From positions 186,001-250,000 of the forward strand of contig NZ_FWFT01000005.1 of NCBI RefSeq assembly GCF_900172275.1: a DNA stretch of 64,000 nucleotides. The letters are read 5' to 3'. A program made the translations under genes and the position numbers. The notes under the pieces were generated by a model, which was not told the DNA's origin, ran no database searches, and saw only the letters and a list, made by a program, of their open reading frames with translations. The stretch comes from Pseudooctadecabacter jejudonensis (lineage in GTDB: Bacteria > Pseudomonadota > Alphaproteobacteria > Rhodobacterales > Rhodobacteraceae). Below are positions 41,537 through 49,858 of the stretch, in pieces (within the stretch, counting starts at the first letter, position 1; each line of letters begins with the position of its first letter).

Positions 41537-43969
41537 ATGAAAACCCAGACCAGAGCCGTTGTCATTGGCGGGGGCATTGCGGGATGTTCGACGCTGTATC
41601 ACCTGACGCAAGAAGGCTGGAGCGATGTTGTGCTTGTGGAGCGTGATGAGCTGACGTCTGGCACCACGTGGCATTCGGCGGCGCAGGTGACAAACTTTGG
41701 CATGAACCAGACGATGGTTGGTCTGAAATCCCACTCGATCAAGCTGTATCAGGACTTGCGCGACGATCCGGATTATCCTGTGCAGTACAATCATGGTGAT
41801 GGCGGTATCCGGCTTGCGAACACAGAGGCCCAGATGGAGGGGTATCGCCACTTTGCATCCATGGCGCGGGGCATGGATGTTGAGTTCGAGGTGATCGACG
41901 CCGAAGAATGCGCGCGCAGGCATCCGCTGATTTCCACCGACAATCTGGTGGGGGGGCTGTGGGATGGCAATGACGGCGACATTGATCCCGCGTCCCTCTG
42001 TCAGGCATTGGCGCGGCGGGCGCGCAAGGCGGGGGCGGAGGTCTACCGCCAGACCGAAGTCACCGGCCTGACCCAGCATCGTGACGACACCTGGACCGTT
42101 CATACCAACAAGGGCGACATCGACTGTGAGGTCGTGGTCAACGCCTGCGGCTACCGCGTCAATGAGGTGGGCGCGATGATGGGCGTGCACCACCCTGTGA
42201 TGTCGATGGAACACCAGTATTTCGTGACCGAAGACATTCAGGGCATCATCGACGCAGGCCACCGGATGCCGCTGCTGCGCTGTCCCATTAGCGACTATTA
42301 TTGCCGTCAGGAAAAGCAGGGCCTGTTGTTGGGGTTCTATGAACAGGATTGCCGGACGTGGGGCATGGACGGCATTGACCCGAAGTTCACCAATGATCTG
42401 TGCCCTGACGATCTGGATCGGATCACGGACGTGTTGGAGGGGGCTTTTGAGCGGATGCCCGCGTTGATGGAGGTGGGCATCAAGAACGTCGTCAATGGGC
42501 CGATTACCTACACGATTGACGGCGCGCCGCTGGTCGGCCCCATCCCTGGCAAGCGCAATGCCTATTGCTGCATCGGTTTGCGGGCTGGCCTCGGTGAGGG
42601 CGGCGGACATGGCTGGCTGTTGGCGCAGCAGATTGTTCATGGAGAGGCTTGCTATGACACTTGGGTCATCGACCCGCGCCGGTTTACAGGCCACACCAAT
42701 GTTGAGCTGACGGCGCTGAAGGCGATTGAGGATTATCAGAACGAATTCCGGTTCCATTTCCCCAACGAACATCGCCCTGCGGGACGTGGGGCAAAGACGA
42801 CGCCGCTGACCCCCATTCTGGCCGCAGAGGGGGCTGAGTTTACGGTGGTGAATGGTTGGGAGCGGGTGGAGTTTATGAAACCTTCGCCTGATTTTCATGT
42901 GACTCACAGTTTCAAGTTTGATGAGGCGTTTGATCTGGTGCGTGATGAGGTCATGGCCGTTCAGAACGCCGTCGGCATCGCCGAGGTCAATGGTTTCAAC
43001 CGGATCGAGATCACGGGTGCGGACCGACACGCGTTTCTGGATCGAGTGATCTGCGGACGGGTGACGAAGACGCCCGGCCGCGTGGGGCTGGGGTATTTGC
43101 TGAACGATCATGGCTGCGTAAAGGCAGAGGCTACGGTGGCCAATCTTCCTGCGTCCGATCGCGGCCCGGACCGCGTTTGGTACGGATCGGCGGCGGCGTC
43201 GGAATTTCACGATATGGATTGGTTGCGCGCCCATGTGGCGGACGGCGAAGATGTCCAGCTGCGGTCGTTGACCAACGATCAGACGATTTTGGTCGTGGCG
43301 GGGCCGAAAGCGCGGGATGTCATGGCCGCGGTGAGCCGTGGCGATTGGTCAGCGGAGGCCTTTCCATGGCTTAGCGTGCGAGAATGTTTCGTGGGCTTTG
43401 CCCCCTCGACGGTCATGGGCGTCAGTTTTTCAGGCGAGTTGGCGTATGAGGTCCACGTGCCCAATGCGTCCCTGTTTGCGGCCTGGACGGCGCTGCGCGC
43501 GGCGGGTACGGCGCATGACATGCGCGTGTTCGGCGCGCGCGCGATTGAGGCGATGCGGATGGAAAAAGGGTTCCTGCATTGGAAATCCGACATCATCACC
43601 GAATTTGATCCGTTCGAGACAGGGCTGGACCGGTTTGTATCCATGAATAAGGACTTCGTGGGCAAAGCCGCGTTGGAGGCCCGCGTGGCCAAGGGCAAGA
43701 CTGCGCAGTTGGTCACTTTGGTCTTGGACAGCACCGATGCGCCCGCCCATGGCGGGGCGTCGGTGATGATGGGCGATACGCATGTTGGCACGGTCACATC
43801 CGGCGATTGGGGCCACCGCGTCAGGCAGAACCTGGCCTACGCCTTTGTGGGGCCGGACCACGCGGCGATTGGGGCCGCGTTTGAGGTGGATGTTTTGGGC
43901 ACACGGGTGCCGGCACGCGTGATCCCCGCGGGCCCTTACGATCCGGACTATGCGCGCATTCGCAGTTGA
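41537..43969 (+). CDS. FAD-dependent oxidoreductase with GcvT domains (dimethylglycine/sarcosine dehydrogenase family)
   Basis: This 810-aa protein has a DAO-type FAD domain (about 1-390): GGGIAGCSTLYHL at 11-23 and TTWHSAAQ near 45, whose His is the covalent flavin site in dimethylglycine dehydrogenase. It then has an FAO-type linker and GcvT folate domains (about 430-800; GYLLNDHGCVKAEATVANL, FSGELAYEVHVP). Such enzymes demethylate glycine-betaine-derived amines and pass the one-carbon unit to tetrahydrofolate. GGAGG precedes the ATG. Context with mttB and LysR suggests methylated-amine catabolism. The exact substrate is not resolved. Confidence 0.92.
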   Translation: MKTQTRAVVIGGGIAGCSTLYHLTQEGWSDVVLVERDELTSGTTWHSAAQVTNFGMNQTMVGLKSHSIKLYQDLRDDPDYPVQYNHGDGGIRLANTEAQMEGYRHFASMARGMDVEFEVIDAEECARRHPLISTDNLVGGLWDGNDGDIDPASLCQALARRARKAGAEVYRQTEVTGLTQHRDDTWTVHTNKGDIDCEVVVNACGYRVNEVGAMMGVHHPVMSMEHQYFVTEDIQGIIDAGHRMPLLRCPISDYYCRQEKQGLLLGFYEQDCRTWGMDGIDPKFTNDLCPDDLDRITDVLEGAFERMPALMEVGIKNVVNGPITYTIDGAPLVGPIPGKRNAYCCIGLRAGLGEGGGHGWLLAQQIVHGEACYDTWVIDPRRFTGHTNVELTALKAIEDYQNEFRFHFPNEHRPAGRGAKTTPLTPILAAEGAEFTVVNGWERVEFMKPSPDFHVTHSFKFDEAFDLVRDEVMAVQNAVGIAEVNGFNRIEITGADRHAFLDRVICGRVTKTPGRVGLGYLLNDHGCVKAEATVANLPASDRGPDRVWYGSAAASEFHDMDWLRAHVADGEDVQLRSLTNDQTILVVAGPKARDVMAAVSRGDWSAEAFPWLSVRECFVGFAPSTVMGVSFSGELAYEVHVPNASLFAAWTALRAAGTAHDMRVFGARAIEAMRMEKGFLHWKSDIITEFDPFETGLDRFVSMNKDFVGKAALEARVAKGKTAQLVTLVLDSTDAPAHGGASVMMGDTHVGTVTSGDWGHRVRQNLAYAFVGPDHAAIGAAFEVDVLGTRVPARVIPAGPYDPDYARIRS

Positions 43970-44350
43970 CTTACGCAGGGTGCACCAAAGCGTGAAGGAC
44001 GCTGCGACCGAGCTGCTCAAAGCTATGTTTCACCTGACCGAGGGGATGATCACCCTTGATGGAAATGCTTCGGGGCCGTTGCTAAAGGCGAAACCTGCGT
44101 GGGTTGGCGACCGTGTTGGTGCGCCTGCTGGGTCTTTCACAATGAGCGATATGTCGTCAGTGAAGGTGTATAGGCGTTGTCGGGGTTGGCGATGTCCGTG
44201 CACCGGATCTGATCCGGTTCGGGTTCACGCGACTTGATTCGGATGAGGTTGAGGTGATCGCGGCGGTGGTTGTCTTTGCAGACGTGATGGACAACTGGCT
44301 GTGGGATAATGCCGCCTACAAGACACGATCGCGCGTGACATGAGAGGGGC
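43970..44350 (+). other. Gap of about 480 bp with possible gene remnants
   Basis: No intact gene is visible between the GcvT dehydrogenase and the peroxidase. Frame by frame, two stretches look partly coding. One from about 43994 reads KDAATELLKAMFHLTEGMIT; another from about 44205 to the TGA at 44341 reads RLDSDEVEVIAAVVVFADVM, with no start codon. They are in different frames and could be pieces of one frameshifted gene. I do not recognise a parent. Confidence 0.35.
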
Positions 44351-44372
44351 AACAAAATTCCGGAATTTTGTT
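44351..44372. repeat. Dispersed palindrome, copy 5 (22 bp perfect)
   Basis: The AAAATTCCGGAATTTT core is flanked by AAC and GTT. Like the other copies its outer bases differ but remain complementary. It lies 75 bases before the peroxidase start. Confidence 0.9.
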
Positions 44373-44374
44373 CG

Positions 44375-44406
44375 CCTCCGGCGGGAGTTTTTCTGGTCAG
44401 GTGAAG
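44375..44406 (+). repeat. T-rich intergenic element upstream of the peroxidase
   Basis: CCTCC-GGC-GGG is followed by AGTTTTTCTGGTCAGGTGAAG, a diverged copy of the 25798 and 33259 elements. It is directly adjacent to palindrome copy 5 and ends about 42 bases before the start codon. Confidence 0.75.
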
Positions 44407-44447
44407 GGGCGGCGGGTTACAGTTTTGTCAGCTGGGAGGGGAATGTC

Positions 44448-45758
44448 ATGACGCGTTTTTGGGTCTTTGTTGCATGTGGATGGGCCGCGGCGGCGGCGGC
44501 GGAGGATTTGCCGCCTGCTGTCACCGATGATCTTTATGCACCGGTCGATTTGGATGAGGCGGAGCTGGGTCAGCTGTTGTTTTACGATGCGATTTTGTCG
44601 GGCAATCGCACGGTGTCGTGTGCCACCTGTCATCATCCGACCCATGCCACTGCCGATGGCGTTTCGTTGTCGATTGGGGACGGTGGGATCGGCTTGGGGC
44701 CGGACCGGCGCGTTGATCCTGCGAATGTGCCTGAGGAGCGGATCCCTCGCAACGCGCCTGCGCTGTTCAATCTTGGGGCGTCGGAGTTTGTTGTCATGTT
44801 CCATGACGGACGATTGGAGGCAGATGTCACGCAGCCCAGCGGGATCAGAACGCCAATGGGTGGGGACATGGCGGAGGGGTTTGCCTCTGTGTTGTCGGCA
44901 CAGACCATGTTTCCGGTGCTGAGCCGTGATGAGATGGCGGGATCATTCCGTGAGAACGATGTGGCCTTGGCCGTGCGGCAGGGGCGGATCACAGGCGAGG
45001 ACGGTGCGTGGGATATCCTGTCACGCCGCGTGGCGGCTGTTCCGGAATATGCGGCGCGGTTTGAGGCCGTTTATCCGCACATCGAAGCCCCCGACGATAT
45101 TGCGTTCACCGATATTTCAAACGCGATTGCTGTGTTTATGGCGTGGGAATGGCGGTCCGATACGTCGCCCTTTGATGCGCATTTGCGCGGTCAGCCTTTG
45201 ACTGGCGATGCCTTGGCGGGCCTTACTTTGTTTTATGGCGACGCGGGCTGTGTGGCCTGTCATGCGGGTCCGTTTCAGACCGATCATCAGTTTCATGCCA
45301 TGGGGGTGCCGCAGATCGGGCCAGGAAAATCTGCAACCTTTGAGGATCACCACCGTGACGAGGGGCGGTTTCGGGTGACGGGCGATGCGGGCGATCTTTA
45401 TGCGTTTCGCACGCCGTCGTTGCGCAATGTGGCCCGCACGGGGCCTTGGGGGCATGCGGGTGCACATACCGATTTGACGGGCTTTGTGCGTGATCATCTG
45501 GATCCGGTGACGGCGCTGTCCCGCTATGACCGCAGTCAGGTCGTCTGGCCTGCGTTTGATGCGGTGGATTTCGCGGTGATGGATGACCCAAGTCAGGTTG
45601 CGGCGATTGCGGCGGCTGTTGAGGTCGGGCCTGTCACGCTGAGCGATGCGCAGATCGACCAGATCGTCGCTTTTCTGCATGCGTTGACAGATGAGGCGGC
45701 CATCGAGGGACGTTTGGGCGTGCCGGAGGCTGTGCCCAGTGGTTTGCCGGTTCCTTAG
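44448..45758 (+). CDS. Di-haem cytochrome c peroxidase (MauG/CCP family)
   Basis: This 436-aa periplasmic enzyme has a signal peptide (about 1-18, ending AAAAAA). Two haem-binding motifs are present: CATCH in the first domain (about 62-66) and CVACH in the second (about 268-272). A closing segment TPSLRNVARTGPWGHAG is typical of the family. It would reduce H2O2 or act as a MauG-like maturase. The ATG at 44448 was chosen because GGGAGGGG precedes it and it begins the signal peptide; the open frame upstream runs into the dispersed palindrome. Confidence 0.9.
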   Translation: MTRFWVFVACGWAAAAAAEDLPPAVTDDLYAPVDLDEAELGQLLFYDAILSGNRTVSCATCHHPTHATADGVSLSIGDGGIGLGPDRRVDPANVPEERIPRNAPALFNLGASEFVVMFHDGRLEADVTQPSGIRTPMGGDMAEGFASVLSAQTMFPVLSRDEMAGSFRENDVALAVRQGRITGEDGAWDILSRRVAAVPEYAARFEAVYPHIEAPDDIAFTDISNAIAVFMAWEWRSDTSPFDAHLRGQPLTGDALAGLTLFYGDAGCVACHAGPFQTDHQFHAMGVPQIGPGKSATFEDHHRDEGRFRVTGDAGDLYAFRTPSLRNVARTGPWGHAGAHTDLTGFVRDHLDPVTALSRYDRSQVVWPAFDAVDFAVMDDPSQVAAIAAAVEVGPVTLSDAQIDQIVAFLHALTDEAAIEGRLGVPEAVPSGLPVP

Positions 45759-45770
45759 AGCGGGCAGGCC

Positions 45771-47237
45771 TTAGGGCTTTTCGATCAACACGGTTTGGTT
45801 CGCCGTGGCCGTGTGGGTCGAAGTGCTGGCGTCGGGCCAAGTGACCTCAACCGTGACGTCTGTTGCATCCCCCAGCCCGAAATGACGCGGCAGCAGTTGT
45901 CCGCCCGCGTGGCCGCCGCCGATGGTGTGTTGTTGGCTTTGTGAGCCGATGCGGATGATCGCGCCGATGGCGTGTCGGTTTCCGCCAGATTGGCGGAGGT
46001 CGACACGCAGCCAGTTGCCGGTGTCTGGCGTGACATTTCGATAAAGTTCCAGCGGGGCGCGGCGGTTGGTGACGATCAGATCAAGCCGACCGTCGCCGTC
46101 AAAATCAGCCAAGGCCCCGCCACGGGACCGATCAAAAGATGCGATGCCAGCCGTCTCAGCCCGTTCGACAAATGTGCCATCCGGTTGCTGCATCAACAAA
46201 TTATTGGGGTCGCGGGTCGCCATGCCGGGCATCTGGTCCACGTTGCCTTTGGCGATAAACAGATCCGCCTGCCCGTTATTGTCCACGTCCCCGAATTCCG
46301 CGTGCCAACCGGTCGAGGGCCGCCCGTCGCCGCCCGTATGTGGACGCTGGGCGTAGGAGCCGATGGAGAAGGGCGCGGCGCTATAGGTGCCGTCTTCGCC
46401 TGCGATCTGCAGGAGTTGGTCGCCCATCGAGGTCAGCATCACTTCATCACGTCCGTCGCCGGTCAAATCGCGCGACGCAATGCCCATGCCCCAGAGAGAT
46501 ACGTTCTGCCAGCCGTCTTCGGGGCCCAGAAAGCGGCGATCCGCGATGTCCCACATTTGCTCATACCCGCCGGACACATAATAATGGCGGTCGTTGGACA
46601 GACGCAGCGTCGGACGGCCCCGCGCGTCGCGGGCGGCCAGAATGGACAAAGGGCAAAAGCCAGGTGTCAAGGGCGTGGCCATGTAGCCGTTTGGCGTGGG
46701 ATGGTGGATGACGTTGTCGTCGCAGGCCTCAAACGGGCCCATGGGGTCGGATTGATCCACGTAGTTGCCAACGGCGAGGGTCGGTTTGTCGTTTCCATCC
46801 CACCACGCCGTGAAGGCAGTGGACCACGCGTCCGTGGGCGCAATGCCCGTGGTGTCGTCGGTGCTGAAGGTGCAATCGGGGCCGCCCATCAGGACCGTGT
46901 TGGCGCCGTTGCGCAACGTGAACAGATCAACATGGCCGTCGGCGTCAAGATCAATGGGATAGGCGCCGGTCGTGGCGATCAGCGGTGGAACGGCTCCTTC
47001 GGAGAAGGTGAAATCGCCGGTGTTGATGAACAAGCGCGCAGGGGCTGCACCGCCCGCGGCGAAGACGTCGGGCAGGGTGTCGCCGTTGCAATCAAAGACA
47101 GCAACGCCGCCGCCCACGAAGTGCGTCCAATCGCCTTCGTAACTGTGGGGCGGTAATGCGGAGGAGCGGTTTTCGAACAACGGGTCCGCGGTGGTCATGC
47201 TGGCCAGACACACGAATAGACAGACGGGGCGGATCAT
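45771..47237 (-). CDS. CRTAC1-type FG-GAP/VCBS repeat protein with ASPIC/UnbV end
   Basis: This 488-aa exported protein has a short signal peptide (MIRPVCLFVCLASMTTA). Several FG-GAP/VCBS blades follow with calcium-type motifs: DCNGDTLPDVF, DLDADGHVDLF, DLTGDGRDEVM, DVDNNGQADLF and DFDGDGRLDLI. An ASPIC/UnbV domain closes it (NWLRVDL...HAIGAIIRIG...FGLGDATDVTVEV). Function unknown; beta-propeller surface proteins of this kind bind ligands or matrix. Its ATG overlaps the stop of the xylose repressor (ATGA), so it is in the regulator's operon. Confidence 0.9.
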   Translation of the reverse strand: MIRPVCLFVCLASMTTADPLFENRSSALPPHSYEGDWTHFVGGGVAVFDCNGDTLPDVFAAGGAAPARLFINTGDFTFSEGAVPPLIATTGAYPIDLDADGHVDLFTLRNGANTVLMGGPDCTFSTDDTTGIAPTDAWSTAFTAWWDGNDKPTLAVGNYVDQSDPMGPFEACDDNVIHHPTPNGYMATPLTPGFCPLSILAARDARGRPTLRLSNDRHYYVSGGYEQMWDIADRRFLGPEDGWQNVSLWGMGIASRDLTGDGRDEVMLTSMGDQLLQIAGEDGTYSAAPFSIGSYAQRPHTGGDGRPSTGWHAEFGDVDNNGQADLFIAKGNVDQMPGMATRDPNNLLMQQPDGTFVERAETAGIASFDRSRGGALADFDGDGRLDLIVTNRRAPLELYRNVTPDTGNWLRVDLRQSGGNRHAIGAIIRIGSQSQQHTIGGGHAGGQLLPRHFGLGDATDVTVEVTWPDASTSTHTATANQTVLIEKP

Positions 47238-48502
47238 GCCGCGCGGGCCTCACCTGCGATCATGCGGGTGGTGATATGGGACAGGGCGAGGGCGGCAGCC
47301 CCGCGCGCCCAGACCAGATCACCCCATGCATGGATGGCGATTTTGCAGGGTTTGCGTCCTTCGTTCAGGGTCAGTTTGTGCATTTCGTCCATCACGGTCT
47401 CAGCATAAAGGTAGTCATATTGCATGCGTTCACCCGACAGGATGATCAGTGCAGGATCAAACAGTTGTACGACATTCGACAGCCCCAGCGACAGATAGCG
47501 GCCGGCGCGGCGAAAAATGGTTTCGGCGGCGGTGTGGCCTGCTTTGGCTTGTTGGAACAGCGCCTCCAGGGTGTGTTCGGGTGCGCGCGGTGTCGGGGAG
47601 GCGTGATCAAGGGCTGTGGAGGCCTCACGGCTGAGGGCGTAGTCTGCCAGATAGGCCTCCAGGCAGCCGCGCTGACCGCATCGACACAACGCGCCATCCA
47701 GTTGCACTTTGGTGTGGCCCAATTCCAGACCCAAGCCATTGGCGCCACGGTACAATTGGTTGTCGAGGACAAGGCCCATGCCAACGCCGCTTTCAATTGT
47801 GACCACCGCGAAGCTGGACATGCTGCGCCCTTGGCCAAACCACAATTCGGCCAAGGTCAGCATGTTGGCGTCATTGTCCAGAACCACGGGCATGGTGAAC
47901 CGTTCGGCAAACAGATCAGCGAGGTTGGCATCACGCGTTGTGATCATGGCGGACCACACGACGACACCGGACCGGTGATCAATGATTCCGGGCAGGCCGA
48001 TCCCGACGGTGCAGATATCCGTTTGAGATTTTCCGCTGGCGGCGAGGAGTTTGTGGATCAGCGCCTCGGCCTCATCCATCAGCTGCTCAACGGGCCGGCG
48101 CACGTCGCCTGAGGGCAGATCCGCCTGTGCAATCAGGTTCCCTGAAAAGTCGATCATCACGGCGATATGACGTTTGAAGGCCAGTTTGATCCCGATGACA
48201 TAGCCTGCGTCCGGGACAACGGTCAGGGCCACCCGTGGACGTCCGCGACTGCTTTCTTTTTGTGGGCTTTGGACCTCTTTCAGAAATCCGGCCGTGATCA
48301 AGTCCGCCGTCAGTGTCGTCGCGGAGCCCGCGCTGATGCCGAGGGCCTGCGTAATGTCTGTACGGGTCGCCTGACCTTGGGCGCGGACGTATTCGAAAGC
48401 ATTCTGTCGCAAGGTTTGTCCCCCCTCGCGGGCGCCCGTCAAAAGAGGGCCGCACCCTGTCGTGGGCTGTGTTGCGGACACATTTGCCAGAGATGCTGAC
48501 AT
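47234..48502 (-). CDS. xylR: ROK-family xylose repressor (XylR)
   Basis: This 422-aa ROK protein has an N-terminal winged helix (about 35-90, RTDITQALGISAGSATTLTA). The sugar-kinase-like fold carries VGIGLPGIID, and the zinc site HTKVQLDGALCRCGQRGCLE lies near 265. It is divergent from xylF, and the perfect inverted repeat at 48615 overlaps the xylF -35 box, fitting xylose-relieved repression. It is co-translated with the CRTAC1 gene downstream. Confidence 0.9.
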   Translation of the reverse strand: MSASLANVSATQPTTGCGPLLTGAREGGQTLRQNAFEYVRAQGQATRTDITQALGISAGSATTLTADLITAGFLKEVQSPQKESSRGRPRVALTVVPDAGYVIGIKLAFKRHIAVMIDFSGNLIAQADLPSGDVRRPVEQLMDEAEALIHKLLAASGKSQTDICTVGIGLPGIIDHRSGVVVWSAMITTRDANLADLFAERFTMPVVLDNDANMLTLAELWFGQGRSMSSFAVVTIESGVGMGLVLDNQLYRGANGLGLELGHTKVQLDGALCRCGQRGCLEAYLADYALSREASTALDHASPTPRAPEHTLEALFQQAKAGHTAAETIFRRAGRYLSLGLSNVVQLFDPALIILSGERMQYDYLYAETVMDEMHKLTLNEGRKPCKIAIHAWGDLVWARGAAALALSHITTRMIAGEARAA

Positions 48503-48614
48503 TATTTCATCCCCTAAATTAAAAATGCCGCAGGTGCAGCATAAACCCCGTATGTGAGCAAAGGTTAAGACGGTTTTTCGGGGTTGGCGACAAAAATGTG
48601 CGGTTTTTGAAAAT

Positions 48615-48637
48615 TTTATTTTGACAGCTAAAATAAA
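48615..48637. promoter_or_regulatory. Probable XylR operator overlapping the xylF -35 box
   Basis: TTTATTTT (48615-48622) and AAAATAAA (48630-48637) are perfect 8-bp arms around GACAGCT. TTGACA at 48621-48626 forms a consensus -35; AGTTTA (48645-48650) or TTTAAT nearby may serve as -10. A repressor here would exclude RNA polymerase. Confidence 0.7.
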
Positions 48638-48712
48638 TTAGGGAAGTTTAATGCCATCGGGTCAACCGACTCGCTGTCGTCCTTGCAGGACGGCACTAAC
48701 TGGGAGGTTATA

Positions 48713-49747
48713 ATGAAAAAACTGTTTATGGCCGCCGCTTTGACGGCGACTTCTTTGGGCACGACTGTTTATGCAGACGGCCACGGCATGACAATCGGCG
48801 TCAGCTGGTCCAACTTTCAGGAAGAACGCTGGAAGACCGACGAAGCCGCCATCGTTGGCGCGCTTGAGGCCGCTGGTGCGACCTATATTTCTGCGGATGC
48901 GCAGTCTTCGTCCGCCAAGCAGCTGTCCGACGTCGAAAGCCTGATCGCACAGGGCGTTGACGCCCTGATCATCTTGGCACAAGACAGCGCCGCCATCGGC
49001 CCAGCTGTTGAGGCAGCCGCCGCAGAAGGCATTCCTGTCGTGGGCTACGACCGTCTGATCGAAGACAGCCGTGCGTTCTATCTGACGTTCGACAACGTCG
49101 AAGTGGGCCGGATGCAGGCGCGCGCTGTTCTGGAACAGCAGCCATCTGGCAACTACGTCATGATCAAAGGCTCCCCCACCGATCCAAACGCAGACTTCCT
49201 GCGCGGTGGTCAGCAGGAAGTCCTGCAGGCCGCGATTGACGCCGGTGACATCACCATCGTCGACGAAGCCTACACCGACGGTTGGTTGCCTGCGAACGCG
49301 CAACGCAACATGGAACAGATCCTGACAGCCAACGACAACATGGTTGACGCTGTTGTGGCCTCCAACGACGGCACCGCTGGTGGTGTTGTGGCAGCCCTGA
49401 CCGCTCAGGGTATGGAAGGCATTCCGGTGTCCGGTCAGGACGGCGACCACGCCGCGCTGAACCGCGTCGCATTGGGCACGCAGACCGTGTCCGTCTGGAA
49501 AGACGCACGTGAGCTTGGTGCCGCTGCTGGCAACATCGCTGTGCAGTTGGCCGAAGCCAACGGTGATTTCTCTGCCGTTGAAGGTGCAATGGAATGGACG
49601 TCGCCCGCAGGGACCGACATGTCCGCGATCTTCCTGGCACCTGTGCCTGTCACAGCTGACAACCTGACCGTCGTGACCGACGCCGGTTGGATCGAAGTGG
49701 ATGCACTGTGTCAGGGCGTCACCGACGGCCCGGCGCCTTGTAACTAA
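48713..49747 (+). CDS. xylF: D-xylose ABC transporter, substrate-binding protein XylF
   Basis: This 344-aa periplasmic binding protein has a signal peptide MKKLFMAAALTATSLGTTVYA (21 aa). It has the XylF-type sequence VSWSNFQEERWKTDEAAIV, where the Arg and Trp residues line the sugar pocket, and GSPTDPNADFLRGGQ. GGGAGG precedes the ATG at 48713. It leads xylFHGBA. A hairpin just after the stop may stabilise its mRNA above the rest. Confidence 0.95.
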   Translation: MKKLFMAAALTATSLGTTVYADGHGMTIGVSWSNFQEERWKTDEAAIVGALEAAGATYISADAQSSSAKQLSDVESLIAQGVDALIILAQDSAAIGPAVEAAAAEGIPVVGYDRLIEDSRAFYLTFDNVEVGRMQARAVLEQQPSGNYVMIKGSPTDPNADFLRGGQQEVLQAAIDAGDITIVDEAYTDGWLPANAQRNMEQILTANDNMVDAVVASNDGTAGGVVAALTAQGMEGIPVSGQDGDHAALNRVALGTQTVSVWKDARELGAAAGNIAVQLAEANGDFSAVEGAMEWTSPAGTDMSAIFLAPVPVTADNLTVVTDAGWIEVDALCQGVTDGPAPCN

Positions 49748-49756
49748 GCCTCTGTG

Positions 49757-49785
49757 TCCCGGCCTGCGCGTGACGTGGGCCGGGA
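49757..49785 (+). other. Intercistronic hairpin after xylF
   Basis: TCCCGGCC (49757-49764) pairs with GGCCGGGA (49778-49785), loop 13 bases, no T run. Such hairpins after binding-protein genes protect or partly stop the transcript and explain higher binding-protein amounts. Confidence 0.6.
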
Positions 49786-49858
49786 TTCCCTACTTTCGCA
49801 CAATTCGCTTACGTCACCGCAGGCCGCAGATCCGCGCGCCTGAGCGGAGGAGTTTTTC

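Noticed and set aside
41186-43234. 682-aa open frame antisense to the GcvT dehydrogenase
   Set aside because: It mirrors the GC-rich codon pattern of the plus-strand gene, has no start context or motif, and the plus frame has clear FAD and GcvT domains.
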